Shown here piece by piece: positions 41,190 to 49,987 of a stretch of 64,000 nt of DNA. The notes under the pieces are model-generated. The model saw only the letters and a program-made list of their open reading frames with translations, made no database searches and was not told the origin of the DNA. The position numbers were made by a program, and so were the translations under genes. Each line of letters begins with the position of its first letter. Position 1 is the first letter of the stretch. This stretch comes from Aquabacterium humicola. Its GTDB lineage: Bacteria; Pseudomonadota; Gammaproteobacteria; Burkholderiales; Burkholderiaceae_C. The stretch is from assembly GCF_030167915.1 (NCBI RefSeq), contig NZ_JARGNB010000001.1, forward strand, positions 806,001-870,000, written 5' to 3'.

Positions 41190-43021
41190 TGCGCCCCCTC
41201 GTCTTCATGCCCATGTCGATCCCCGTGCTGAACACCCCTGTCCGCCACGCCGCCGCGTTGGCCCTCGTCTTCGTGCTGCAGGCCTGCGCCCAGGCACCGG
41301 GCACCTCGTCCTCGCCGGCCGCCACGACGCCCGGCTCGGCGCCCGGCGCGGCCACGCCCGCCATCCAGGTCAACCAGGTCGGCTTCCTGCCGGGCGCGGC
41401 GAAATGGGCCGTCGTGCCGGCCGCCGTGCCGACCGTCGTACCGGCCGAGTTCGCGCTGATCGATGCCGCCTCCGGGCGCGAGGTCTTCCGCGGTCCGCTC
41501 GCCGCCGCCGCGCATTGGGAGCCCGCGCAGGAAGCGCTGCGACTGGCCGACTTCTCCGGCTTCCGCATCGCCGGCGAGTACCGCCTGCGCGTCGAGGGCC
41601 TGCCCGAGTCGGCGCGCTTCGTGATCGACGCGCGGGCCTACGAGCGGGTGAACGCGGCCGCGCTGCGGGCCTTCTTCTTCAACCGCGCCGGCATCGAGCT
41701 GAAGCCCGAACACGCCGGCCCCTGGGCCCGGCCGGCCGGCCACCCCGACACCCGCGTGCTGGTGCATGCCTCGGCCGCCGGACCGGTCCGGCCCGCCGGC
41801 ACGGTGATCAGCGCGCCCAAGGGCTGGTACGACGCCGGCGACTACAACAAGTACATCGTCAATTCCGGCATCACGATGTACACGCTGCTCGCCGCCTGGG
41901 AACACTTCCCCGCTCACTTCGAACGTCAGCGCCTGGACATCCCCGAGAGCGGCGATGCGCTGCCCGACCTGCTCGACGAGGTGCTGTGGAACCTCGAGTG
42001 GATGCTGGCGATGCAGGACCCCGCCGACGGCGGCGTCTACCACAAGCTCACCGACAAGGGCTTCGACGGCGTGGTGATGCCGCACCAGGCGAGGAACGAG
42101 CGTTACGTCGTGATGAAGACGACGGCCGCGACGCTGGACTTCGCGGCCGTGGCCGCACAGGCCAGCCGGGTCTTCGCGGCCTTCGAGGCGCAACGCCCCG
42201 GCCTGTCGGCGCGCCTGCTGGCCGCGGCGAAGGCGGCCTGGGGCTGGGCGCATGCGCACCCGGCGGTGGTCTACCAGCAGCCCGCCGACATCCACACCGG
42301 CGGCTACGACGACAGCAAGCTCGGCGACGAGTTCGCCTGGGCCGCGGCCGAGCTGTACGTGACGACGCGCGACGACGCCTACCTCGCCGCGCTGAAGGCC
42401 CGGGCCCAGCCGGCCGGCGTGCCCGGCTGGGGCGACGTCGGCAGCCTGGCCTGGATCACGCTGGCGCACCACCGCGAGCGCCTGACGCCCGCGGCCGACC
42501 GCGCCGAGATCGCGCGCCAGATCACCGCGCAGGCCGGCAAGCTCGCCGCGCAGTGGCAGGCCTCGCCCTACCGCGTCGCGATGCAGCGCGACGATTTCTA
42601 CTGGGGCAGCAACGCGGTGGCGCTGAATCAGGCGTTGATGCTGGTCCAGGGTTATCGCCTGAACGGGGACCGCCGCCAGCTCGATGCCGCGCAGGCCGCG
42701 CTCGACTTCGTGCTCGGCCGCCATCCCACCGGCTACTCGATGGTCACCGGCTTCGGCGAACGCGCGCCGCGCGAGCCGCACCACCGCCCCTCCGGCGCCG
42801 ACGGCGTGACCGATCCGGTGCCGGGCTTCATCGTCGGCGGCCCTCGCCACGAGACCTCGGACGACTGCAGGCCGCTCGCCTATCCCTCGAAAGCCGCGGC
42901 CAAGGCCTGGCTCGACCGCTTCTGCAGCTACACGACGAACGAGGTGGCGATCAACTGGAACGCGCCGCTGGTCTACGTCAGCGCGGCGCTGCAGGTGCTC
43001 ACACCCGGAGCCCGACCATGA
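41189..43021 (+). CDS. GH9 endoglucanase lipoprotein (CelD-like)
   Basis: A 610-residue GH9 enzyme beginning at ATG 41189, which shares one base with the deacetylase stop. The signal ends in a lipobox (LQAC), followed by a Ser/Thr/Pro/Ala linker. An N-terminal Ig-like domain (IQVNQVGFLPGAAKWAVV) precedes the catalytic domain. Catalytic residues are D215 and D218 (GWYDAGDYNKY) and E585 (TTNEVAINWN), with the conserved His region GRHPTGYSMVTGFG. It would hydrolyse beta-1,4-glucan or xyloglucan fragments at the membrane surface. Its motifs are closer to canonical GH9 than those of the enzyme at 21954, so the two probably differ in substrate or position of attack. Confidence 0.9.
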   Translation: MRPLVFMPMSIPVLNTPVRHAAALALVFVLQACAQAPGTSSSPAATTPGSAPGAATPAIQVNQVGFLPGAAKWAVVPAAVPTVVPAEFALIDAASGREVFRGPLAAAAHWEPAQEALRLADFSGFRIAGEYRLRVEGLPESARFVIDARAYERVNAAALRAFFFNRAGIELKPEHAGPWARPAGHPDTRVLVHASAAGPVRPAGTVISAPKGWYDAGDYNKYIVNSGITMYTLLAAWEHFPAHFERQRLDIPESGDALPDLLDEVLWNLEWMLAMQDPADGGVYHKLTDKGFDGVVMPHQARNERYVVMKTTAATLDFAAVAAQASRVFAAFEAQRPGLSARLLAAAKAAWGWAHAHPAVVYQQPADIHTGGYDDSKLGDEFAWAAAELYVTTRDDAYLAALKARAQPAGVPGWGDVGSLAWITLAHHRERLTPAADRAEIARQITAQAGKLAAQWQASPYRVAMQRDDFYWGSNAVALNQALMLVQGYRLNGDRRQLDAAQAALDFVLGRHPTGYSMVTGFGERAPREPHHRPSGADGVTDPVPGFIVGGPRHETSDDCRPLAYPSKAAAKAWLDRFCSYTTNEVAINWNAPLVYVSAALQVLTPGARP

Positions 43022-44355
43022 ACACGCTCGCCGACACCGCCCGCGCCGTGGCGCCCGAGACAGCCCGCCGGCGCCACCCGCTCGCCTGGGTGCCCACGCT
43101 GTACCTGGCGATGGGCCTGCCCAACGTGATGGTCGGCGTGGTCGCCGCGATCATCTACAAGAACCTCGGCGTCTCGAACGAGGACATCGCGCTCTACACC
43201 TCGCAGATGTACCTGCCGTGGGTGCTCAAGCCGCTGTGGGCGCCGCTGCTCGAAGCCCATCGCACCAAGCGCTGGTGGGTCATCAGCATGCAGTTCCTGA
43301 TGGCCGCCTCGCTGGGCCTGGTGGCCTTCTGCCTGCCGCTGGAAGGCTTCTTCAAGCTGTCGCTGGCGTTCTTCTGGATCACCGGCTTCGCCAGCGCCAC
43401 GCAGGACACCTGCGCCGACGGCGTGTTCATGAGCACCGTCTCGCTGAAGGACCAGGCGCGTTACTCCGGCCTGCAGGGCATGTGCTGGAACCTGGGCGCG
43501 GTGATCGGCTCGGGGCTGCTGGTCTCGTTGACCGGCTGGCTGCACGAGCGGCAGGGACTGCCCTGGGTGCAGTGCTGGATGATCGTGGTGTGCATGGCCG
43601 CGGCCACGATGGCGCTGTTCGGCCTGTGGCACCTGCGCGTGCTGCCGCCAGGCGGGCCGCCCGCGATGGCCAGCGGCGCGGGCGCGGGCGCGGGCAGCTT
43701 CGCCGCGATGCGCGAGGCCTGGGTCAGCTTCTTTGCCAAGCCGCAGATCTGGATGATGCTGGCGGTCATCTTCTTCTACCGCTTCGGCGAAGGCTTCATC
43801 GAGAAGTTCGGGCCGCTGTTCCTGCTCGACCCGCGCGCGGCCGGCGGGCTGGGCCTGGACAACGCGGCGCTCGGCCACATCAACGGCACGGTGGGCACGA
43901 TCGCCTTCATCGCCGGCGCGTTCCTCGGCGGCTTCCTGGTGGCCCGGCGCACGCTGCCGCGCTCGTTCTTCGTGCTGGCGCTGGTGCTGAACGTGCCGCA
44001 CCTGACCTACTTCTACCTGTCCACGGCACTGCCGCAGGACCCGCTGTGGATCGGCGCCATCGTCGCGGCCGAGAAGTTCGGCTTCGGCATGGGCTCGGTG
44101 GGCCACATGCTGTACATGATGCAGCAGGTGGCGCCGGGCCCCTTCCGCATGGCGCACTACGCGATGGCCACCGGCGTGATGGCGCTGACCAAGTGGTCCA
44201 CCGGCACCGTCAGCGGCTGGGTGTGGAACGCGGTCGGGCATGACTACGCGAGCTTCTTCGGCCTGGTGCTGCTGTTCTCGGTGCCGCCGGTGATCCTGGC
44301 GTGGCTGGCTCCGTTCCCGCATGCGGCCGAGCCGGACGCGCCGGCGCGCTCCTGA
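43018..44355 (+). CDS. AmpG-like MFS transporter (probable oligosaccharide importer)
   Basis: A 445-residue protein with about twelve membrane segments and no signal peptide. It resembles the AmpG/PAT branch of the major facilitator superfamily (WVPTLYLAMGLPNVMVGVV at the start; QDTCADGVFM after helix 4; FGFGMGSVGHMLYMM in helix 10). AmpG relatives move muropeptides or oligosaccharides. Between a periplasmic GH9/GH2 set and a cytoplasmic alpha-xylosidase, inward transport of xyloglucan oligosaccharides is the best inference. The start overlaps the GH9 stop as ATGA. A Gly/Ala-rich central loop (GAGAGAGS, about residue 220) separates the two halves. Confidence 0.87.
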   Translation: MNTLADTARAVAPETARRRHPLAWVPTLYLAMGLPNVMVGVVAAIIYKNLGVSNEDIALYTSQMYLPWVLKPLWAPLLEAHRTKRWWVISMQFLMAASLGLVAFCLPLEGFFKLSLAFFWITGFASATQDTCADGVFMSTVSLKDQARYSGLQGMCWNLGAVIGSGLLVSLTGWLHERQGLPWVQCWMIVVCMAAATMALFGLWHLRVLPPGGPPAMASGAGAGAGSFAAMREAWVSFFAKPQIWMMLAVIFFYRFGEGFIEKFGPLFLLDPRAAGGLGLDNAALGHINGTVGTIAFIAGAFLGGFLVARRTLPRSFFVLALVLNVPHLTYFYLSTALPQDPLWIGAIVAAEKFGFGMGSVGHMLYMMQQVAPGPFRMAHYAMATGVMALTKWSTGTVSGWVWNAVGHDYASFFGLVLLFSVPPVILAWLAPFPHAAEPDAPARS

Positions 44356-44381
44356 GTCGCGGTCGTCCCGGCCCGCTGTCG

Positions 44382-45167
44382 ATGGACCTGCCGGGCGCAA
44401 TCTCGATAACACCCGAAGCGTGCGGGTGGCAGGTCACGCGGCTGGAACACGAACGCGTGCTGCGCAACGTCGGCGCCGCGGCGCTGCTGCCCGTCGAGCC
44501 GGCGCCGGGCCGCGGCAACGGCCGCGCGGTGCTGGTCGTGCCGGGCGGCGGCTTTCTCTTCGTCGCCGTCGAGAACGAAGGTCTGCCAGTCGCCCGGCGC
44601 CTGGCCAAGGCGGGCTACACCGCTTTCGTGCTCGTCTACCGCACCCGGCCCACGACCGACGACGACCGCAGCTTCGAGCAGGGATTGCCGCGAGCCTGGC
44701 AGGACTTGGCAGAACGCATCCAGGCCGACGGCGACCTCGCGCTGCATGGCCCGGCGCTGGACGACACCCGCACGGCGATGCGCTGGCTGCGCGCGCACGC
44801 CGCGAGCTTCGGCTTCGATCCCGCGCGGCTCGGCCTGCTGGGCTTCTCGGCCGGCGCGCGCTGCGGCCGCGCGCTGGTGGCGCAGGCCACGGCCGAGGAG
44901 ATGCCCGACAGCCTGGCACTGGTCTACGGCGGATTCGCCGCCACCGTGCCGCGCGCGCCGGTGCCGCCGCTGTTCCTGGCCCAGGCTGCCGACGACCCGC
45001 TGTTCGACAGCGGGCAGCTGGCCATCCTCGACGACTGGCGCCGCGCCGGCCAGCGTGCCGAACTGCACCTGTACGAACGCGGTGGCCACGGCTTCGGCCT
45101 GCGCAAGCAAGGTGCCACCAGCGACCACTGGTTCGATGCCTACCGCGCCTGGCTGGATCGACAGTGA
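44382..45167 (+). CDS. Alpha/beta-hydrolase esterase (acetyl-xylan-esterase-like), cytoplasmic
   Basis: A 261-residue alpha/beta hydrolase without a signal. The oxyanion segment is VVPGGGFLF, the nucleophile is S156 in GFSAGA, the acid is probably D204 (ADDPLF) and the base is H236 (GGHGFG). These match small carbohydrate acetylesterases. In this operon it would remove acetyl groups from imported xyloglucan oligosaccharides, complementing the exported deacetylase. The ATG at 44382 is preferred over an upstream in-frame start inside the MFS gene, although the ribosome site is weak. It is the last gene of the operon that begins with GH31. Confidence 0.82.
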   Translation: MDLPGAISITPEACGWQVTRLEHERVLRNVGAAALLPVEPAPGRGNGRAVLVVPGGGFLFVAVENEGLPVARRLAKAGYTAFVLVYRTRPTTDDDRSFEQGLPRAWQDLAERIQADGDLALHGPALDDTRTAMRWLRAHAASFGFDPARLGLLGFSAGARCGRALVAQATAEEMPDSLALVYGGFAATVPRAPVPPLFLAQAADDPLFDSGQLAILDDWRRAGQRAELHLYERGGHGFGLRKQGATSDHWFDAYRAWLDRQ

Positions 45168-45249
45168 GCGCCTGCTGATGCCGCCTCGTGGCCCCTGACG
45201 GGCGCCACCGCGCACCGGATCGGCCGGAAATCTCACAATTCCGGATCAC

Positions 45250-45263
45250 GATCAGTTCTGATC
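45250..45263. promoter_or_regulatory. Perfect 14-bp palindrome GATCAGTTCTGATC
   Basis: GATCAG-TT-CTGATC lies in the 138-base gap between the esterase and the 95-residue ORF, about 43 bases before that ORF's ATG. Local DNA is unusually AT-rich, including GATCATATG at 45269-45277. It could be an operator for the small gene. Confidence 0.45.
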
Positions 45264-45305
45264 TGAGCGATCATATGTCAAGGCGGTACCGACTGGAGAG
45301 AACTG

Positions 45306-45593
45306 ATGGATGGTCCAATCGACTCGACCCGCCCGACCGGGCGTGTGCGTCCTGAGCGGGCGGTTCAGCAGATGGCGGCTGGGCTGGCGGTCGTCGCTGT
45401 CCAGGGCGAGCGCTTGCAGAGCTTGTGCGACGACCTTCGACCGGCGCTGGCGCAGATGCACGCGGACCCGCTGCTGCGCCCGGCCGGTGCCCTGCTGGCG
45501 GAGGCCCTGGTGGCCCTCACCGACATCGCCAGCGACATCGCCGCCGTCACCGACAGGCTCGCCGCCGGCCTGGAGACCGACACCCCGCAGTAG
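45306..45593 (+). CDS. Small hypothetical protein, 95 residues, helical
   Basis: I do not recognise this family. The ATG is preceded by GGAGAG at 45295-45300 with proper spacing, and a perfect palindrome sits upstream, so it is probably a real, regulated gene. After a charged N terminus the sequence is Ala/Leu-rich and predicted mainly helical (VQQMAAGLAVVAVQGERLQSL and LLAEALVALTDIASDIAAV patterns), compatible with a small coiled-coil or four-helix protein. No signal peptide, metal motif or DNA-binding motif is seen. It converges on the sensor kinase gene, which ends 33 bases away on the other strand. Confidence 0.6.
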   Translation: MDGPIDSTRPTGRVRPERAVQQMAAGLAVVAVQGERLQSLCDDLRPALAQMHADPLLRPAGALLAEALVALTDIASDIAAVTDRLAAGLETDTPQ

Positions 45594-45626
45594 CGCCGCC
45601 GCCCGGCCCGCCGGCGGCGCGATCCG

Positions 45627-48284
45627 TCAGGACGCCACCGCCGGCTTGGCGGCGTCCGCCAGGCGCCCCTGCTGCTGCATCGCCGCGAGCAGCTCGGTGA
45701 TGGCCGCCGATTCGTAACCCTCGGCCAGCGTGCACAGCCGCTCGGCCAGCGGCTGGAAGCGTTTGTCGAGCGCACCGAGCTGCTCGGCCCGCTCGCGGAT
45801 GCTGCGCATGTTGCCGATGCGGGCCAGCCGGACCAGCACCTCGAGCTCCTCGGGCGGCGGTGGCACCAGCGGCGCGGGTGGCGGCCCGGCCTCGGCGACC
45901 GCGCCGCGGCGGACCCAGCGCACACCGAGCAGGCGCGCGATCTCGCCCAGCAGCCGCGCGAAGTCGACCGGCTTGGCGATGAAGGCATCGGCCCCGACCT
46001 GCAGGCTCGCCTCGCGGTCGGCCTCGGAGGCGTTGGCCGACACCATGATGATCGGCAGCGCGCGGAAGTGCTCGTCGCTGCGCAGGCGGCGAACGGTCTC
46101 CGGCCCGTCCATCACGGGCATCACGCTGTCCATCAGCACCAGGTCCGGCGGCGCCTGCTCGATCTGGCTCAGCGCGTCGCCGCCGTGCGCCGCCTCCATC
46201 GTGCCGAAGCCCAGCCGCGTCAGCGCCTGCACCAGCGGCATGCGGTTCGCCGGCAGGTCGTCGACGATCAGCACGCACCGCCGCCGCCCTTCATAACCCA
46301 CGATGTCCTCGGTGGCCGGCGCGTCCGGCGCGGCGGCAGGCGTCGCCAGCGGCAACTCGAGCTCGAACCAGAACCGGCTGCCCGCGCCCTCGCGGCTGTC
46401 GACGCGGATGTCGCTGTCCATCAGCTGCACCAGCTGACGGCAGATCGCCAGGCCCAGCCCGGCGCCCCCGAAGCGGCGCTGCACGCCGCTGGCTTGCTCG
46501 AAGGGCTGGAACAGGCGCGCCAGCTGGTCCGCGGCGATGCCGATGCCGGTGTCCACCACCTCGAAGCGCAGACGGGTCCGCTGCCCGTCCGAAGCGAGCG
46601 CGCTGACGCGCAGGCTCACGCTGCCCTGCGCGGTGAACTTCACCGCGTTGTTGACCAGGTTCAGCAACACCTGGCGCAGACGCTTGTCGTCGGCGTACAC
46701 GGTGCGCGGCAGGTCACCGACGACCTCGTAGGTGAAGGCCAGCCCCTTGCGCTGCGCCTCCACGCGCACGATGTCGCACACCGTGTGCAGCAGCACGGGC
46801 AGGTCCGTCACCTGGACGTCCAGGTCCACCTTGCCGGCTTCGATGCGCGCGAGGTCGAGCACGTCGTTGATCAGCAGCAGCAGGTGCTCTCCGCTGCGCC
46901 GGATGATGTCGACGCCCTTGGCATCGCGCGCCTGCAGGCCCTGCGCGTGCTGCAGCATCTGCGCGTAGCCGAGGATCGCGTTCAGCGGCGTGCGCAGCTC
47001 GTGGCTCATGGTGGCGAGGAAGGCGCTCTTGGCGCGGTTGGCCGTCTCGGCCGCGTCCTTGGCCTGGCTCGCCTCGCCATAGGCCGCTTCCAGCCGCGCG
47101 ATGGTCTCCGCCAGGCGGTCGGTCATGATGTTGAAGCTTTCTGCCAGGCGGCCGATCTCGTCGCGGGCCTCCACCGGCGCGCGCGCTTCGAGCTGGCCGC
47201 CCGCGATCCGTCCGGCCACCGCGGTCAGGCGTCGCACCGGCTCGACGATGCTTCGACGCAGCAGGAAGGCCATCACGATGCCGAATACCAGCGCCAGCGC
47301 ACCACCGGTCAAGGTCCAGGTGCGCGCGCGCGCCAGGCTCTTCCGGGCGTGGGCCAGCTCGCCCTGCAGCAGCTGCTGCTGCCGCGCCGTCACCTGGCGC
47401 AGCAAGTCGAGCAGCGCCGCGGACTGCGGCACCACCTGCGTTCGGTACAGGTAGAGGTCTTCGAACGCACGATCGCCCTCGAGGATCGCACGCACCTCCA
47501 GCGCGGACTCGGTGAGCCGCTGGCGCGCCCGGCCGATGCGGTCCAGCTGCTCGCGCTGCGCCGGCGTCAGCGAGGGGCGCCGCGCCAGCAGCGCGTCCCA
47601 CAGCGCCGCGTTGGCCACCAGTTGCGGCGCGTAGTTCAGGCGGAAGCCGTTGTCGCCCGACGCGCCGTAGGCGATCACGTTGGTCGTCATCGCGTCGATC
47701 GAGCTCTGGAACGCGACCATGGCGGCCATCGTCTCGGCATTCGCTTCGCGGGCCGGGCGGGCCTTCTGCAGCGCGATCATCGCCTCGACCTCGGCCATCA
47801 CGCGCACGCGCTGGCTCTGCACGTCGACACGCGACAGGCGCAGCGCCGGCCGGTTGCGCAGCGGGTTGTCATGCAGATCGAACAGCTGCGGCGGCAGCTT
47901 CTTCCACAGCGCATACTTTTCGGTCAGCGCCTGCACGCGCCGGCCGTCGTCCTCGTCCCAGGCGCGGGACGAGCGCTGCAGCGCGGCCAGTCCGCTCTCG
48001 AAGGTCATGCGCGCGGCGTGGTACTGCTCGATGTTCGCCGGGTCCGACAGCACAAGGTAACCGCGCACGTTCAGTTGCATGCGCAGCAGCGCCTCCTGCG
48101 CCTGCGCTGCGGTCAGCGCGGCCGGTGCGCGCACGGCTTCGCTGGCTTCGATGTCGCGCGTGGCCTCGCGCCCGGCGACGAAGGCGAGCGTCACCACCGT
48201 CAGCGTGAAGAAAACCAGGACCCCGATGCCGGCGGTCAGGCGGGTGCCGATGCCCGGCGCCTGGGTCTGCAGCCAGCGCCGCAT
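45627..48284 (-). CDS. Membrane hybrid sensor histidine kinase with receiver domain
   Basis: An 885-residue inner-membrane sensor. TM1 is at about 20-37; a long helical periplasmic sensor of ~285 residues follows; TM2 is at about 324-342; HAMP runs to about 400. The HisKA domain has H428 in MSHELRTPLN, the ATPase has N545 in NLVNNAVKF and the G1/G2 boxes VDTGIGI and GGAGLGLA. The receiver has phospho-acceptor D719 in LVLMDSVMP. A ~110-residue helical tail lacks a clear HPt histidine. No output regulator is adjacent. The gene starts 9 bases after the binding-protein gene upstream, which suggests that the binding protein delivers the signal. Ligand and regulon are unknown. Confidence 0.88.
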   Translation of the reverse strand: MRRWLQTQAPGIGTRLTAGIGVLVFFTLTVVTLAFVAGREATRDIEASEAVRAPAALTAAQAQEALLRMQLNVRGYLVLSDPANIEQYHAARMTFESGLAALQRSSRAWDEDDGRRVQALTEKYALWKKLPPQLFDLHDNPLRNRPALRLSRVDVQSQRVRVMAEVEAMIALQKARPAREANAETMAAMVAFQSSIDAMTTNVIAYGASGDNGFRLNYAPQLVANAALWDALLARRPSLTPAQREQLDRIGRARQRLTESALEVRAILEGDRAFEDLYLYRTQVVPQSAALLDLLRQVTARQQQLLQGELAHARKSLARARTWTLTGGALALVFGIVMAFLLRRSIVEPVRRLTAVAGRIAGGQLEARAPVEARDEIGRLAESFNIMTDRLAETIARLEAAYGEASQAKDAAETANRAKSAFLATMSHELRTPLNAILGYAQMLQHAQGLQARDAKGVDIIRRSGEHLLLLINDVLDLARIEAGKVDLDVQVTDLPVLLHTVCDIVRVEAQRKGLAFTYEVVGDLPRTVYADDKRLRQVLLNLVNNAVKFTAQGSVSLRVSALASDGQRTRLRFEVVDTGIGIAADQLARLFQPFEQASGVQRRFGGAGLGLAICRQLVQLMDSDIRVDSREGAGSRFWFELELPLATPAAAPDAPATEDIVGYEGRRRCVLIVDDLPANRMPLVQALTRLGFGTMEAAHGGDALSQIEQAPPDLVLMDSVMPVMDGPETVRRLRSDEHFRALPIIMVSANASEADREASLQVGADAFIAKPVDFARLLGEIARLLGVRWVRRGAVAEAGPPPAPLVPPPPEELEVLVRLARIGNMRSIRERAEQLGALDKRFQPLAERLCTLAEGYESAAITELLAAMQQQGRLADAAKPAVAS

Positions 48285-48293
48285 GCGCCGTCG

Positions 48294-49877
48294 TCAGAAT
48301 CCGAGCGACGTGCGATAGGCCTCGCGCTGCCGCTCGCGGCCGAGCCGGATGGTGATCTCCTCGAAGTCGACGACGGCCGCCTGCAGCGCACTGGCCGCGC
48401 TCATCTGGCCGCTCGCCGCGGCGACCAGGTGCAGGTCCAGCGCCAGCCAGTAGCTGTAGGCCCCCGGAATGCGCAGGTAGGGGAACTGCTGCTTGTCGGC
48501 GAAGGTGCGCTGGAACGCGCGCAGGTAGTCACGGACGTCGGCCTCGTCCCAGCCCATGCGCAGGTAGGGCTCGATCGAGCCGGTGCCCTCGGGCGGCAGG
48601 AACTGGTAGCTGCGCCCGGGGTCGACGCCGTCCGAGCCGCGCGCGCCGTAGACCATCTGCTTGTCCTTGGCGGCCAGCAGCGCCAGCAGGAAGTAGGTGG
48701 CCTCCGGCACCTTCGAGTAGCGGGAGATGACCCCCGCCCAGGAGGCGCCGGTGGTATTGCCGACACGGTTGATGCCTTCGGTCCGCACCCAGCGGCCCTG
48801 TGCGATGTCGTAGTACTCCTGCGTGCCCGGCACCTGCGCGGCGCCGGTGCGGCCCTTGACCTTGCTGCCGGGCTGCTGCGCCAGCGCCCCGAGGTCGCCC
48901 CAGGTGATCGCGAAGGCGGCGCGCCCGGCGAGGAAGTGGTCCCAGCCGCGACCGTGGTCCCAGCCCAGCATCTCCCGCGGACCGCTCTTGACCAGCTCGG
49001 TGAACAGCTCCAGCGCGCGCACATGGCCGGGGCTGTCGACCAGCGGCTTCATCGACTGCGGGTCGAACCAGTACAGGCGCGGGTTGCCGGGGCCGATCAG
49101 GAACGACGCCGACAGCGTCATGAAGTTGAACATGCCCTGGCTGCCCGGCTTCAGCGCCAGCACGATGCCGTGGTCCGGCACGCCGTCGCCGTCCAGGTCC
49201 TGCCCGTTGAAGTAGGCCACCGCGTCGCGGAACTGGGCCCAGGTCTGCGGTACGCCGAGCGCATAACCGTACTTCTGGCGGAACGCCGCCTGGTGGCGCG
49301 CATCGTTGAGGAGGTCACGCCGGTAGTACATGACCTGGCCGTCGTGGTCGTAGGCCACCATGTACTTGCGGCCGCCGTAGCTGAGCAGGTGGCGCGGGCC
49401 CGGCAGCACGTCGTCGACGCTCCACTTCGGGAAGCGGGGGTCGTCGTAGAAGCGGTCGTAGGGCAGCAGGTGCCCGCCGGCCACCATGTCGCCGATCCAC
49501 CAGCCGCCGGCGATCGACGCGTCGTACTTGCCGACCTTGTTCGTCATGTCCGAAATGATGGTCGGGTAGTGCTCGACGCCGGGCAGGCGCACGATCTCGA
49601 GCTCGGCGCCGGTGGCGGCTTCGTACTCGTCCTTGACCTCGAGCAGGGCCAGGCTGATGGCGCTGCGGGTGGCGATCACCGTCACCTTCTGCCCGGCGAA
49701 CGGGCACTTGCCCGCGGCGCACGGCGGCAGCACCCTTGGCACCGGCAGGTCGGCGGGCTGCACCACCGTCGTCGTGGTGCTCTCGGGCCGCGCCGCCGGG
49801 GCGGTCTGCGCCACGAGGGCATTCGGTGCCGCGACCGCGGCCAGCCCGATCAATGCGGCGATCCACCTGTACACCAT
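48294..49877 (-). CDS. Orphan extracellular solute-binding protein (family 1), probable co-sensor of the adjacent kinase
   Basis: A 527-residue exported binding protein; ATG 49877 follows GGAGGTGACC and a signal peptide ending near VAQ-T at about residue 25. Mature features are a CAAGKC cysteine pair, KVTVIATRSAISLALLEVKD at the first strand and IAGGWWIGDMVAGGHLLPYD at the ligand-facing region, like maltose-type (SBP_bac_1) proteins. No cognate permease or ATPase is next to it. Instead it is followed after 9 bases by the hybrid kinase, an arrangement seen where a binding protein presents its ligand to a sensor. A sugar or polyol ligand is likely from the surrounding genes but not shown. Confidence 0.8.
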   Translation of the reverse strand: MVYRWIAALIGLAAVAAPNALVAQTAPAARPESTTTTVVQPADLPVPRVLPPCAAGKCPFAGQKVTVIATRSAISLALLEVKDEYEAATGAELEIVRLPGVEHYPTIISDMTNKVGKYDASIAGGWWIGDMVAGGHLLPYDRFYDDPRFPKWSVDDVLPGPRHLLSYGGRKYMVAYDHDGQVMYYRRDLLNDARHQAAFRQKYGYALGVPQTWAQFRDAVAYFNGQDLDGDGVPDHGIVLALKPGSQGMFNFMTLSASFLIGPGNPRLYWFDPQSMKPLVDSPGHVRALELFTELVKSGPREMLGWDHGRGWDHFLAGRAAFAITWGDLGALAQQPGSKVKGRTGAAQVPGTQEYYDIAQGRWVRTEGINRVGNTTGASWAGVISRYSKVPEATYFLLALLAAKDKQMVYGARGSDGVDPGRSYQFLPPEGTGSIEPYLRMGWDEADVRDYLRAFQRTFADKQQFPYLRIPGAYSYWLALDLHLVAAASGQMSAASALQAAVVDFEEITIRLGRERQREAYRTSLGF

Positions 49878-49965
49878 GGTCACCTCCGTGTCGTCGACAC
49901 GCACCATTCTGTGCGCAACGGCCCCGCGGCGAAAGGCGGGACCTGCCGGTGGCTCGACGATGCGG

Positions 49966-49980
49966 CGGGGCGACGCCCCG
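49966..49980 (-). terminator. GC hairpin 7 bases past dgoA
   Basis: CGGGGCG-A-CGCCCCG lies just downstream of the dgoA stop on the - strand; physically about CGGGG/CCCCG arms with a five-base loop. It probably ends the twelve-gene operon. No U-tract follows. Confidence 0.45.
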
Positions 49981-49987
49981 CGGGCAC

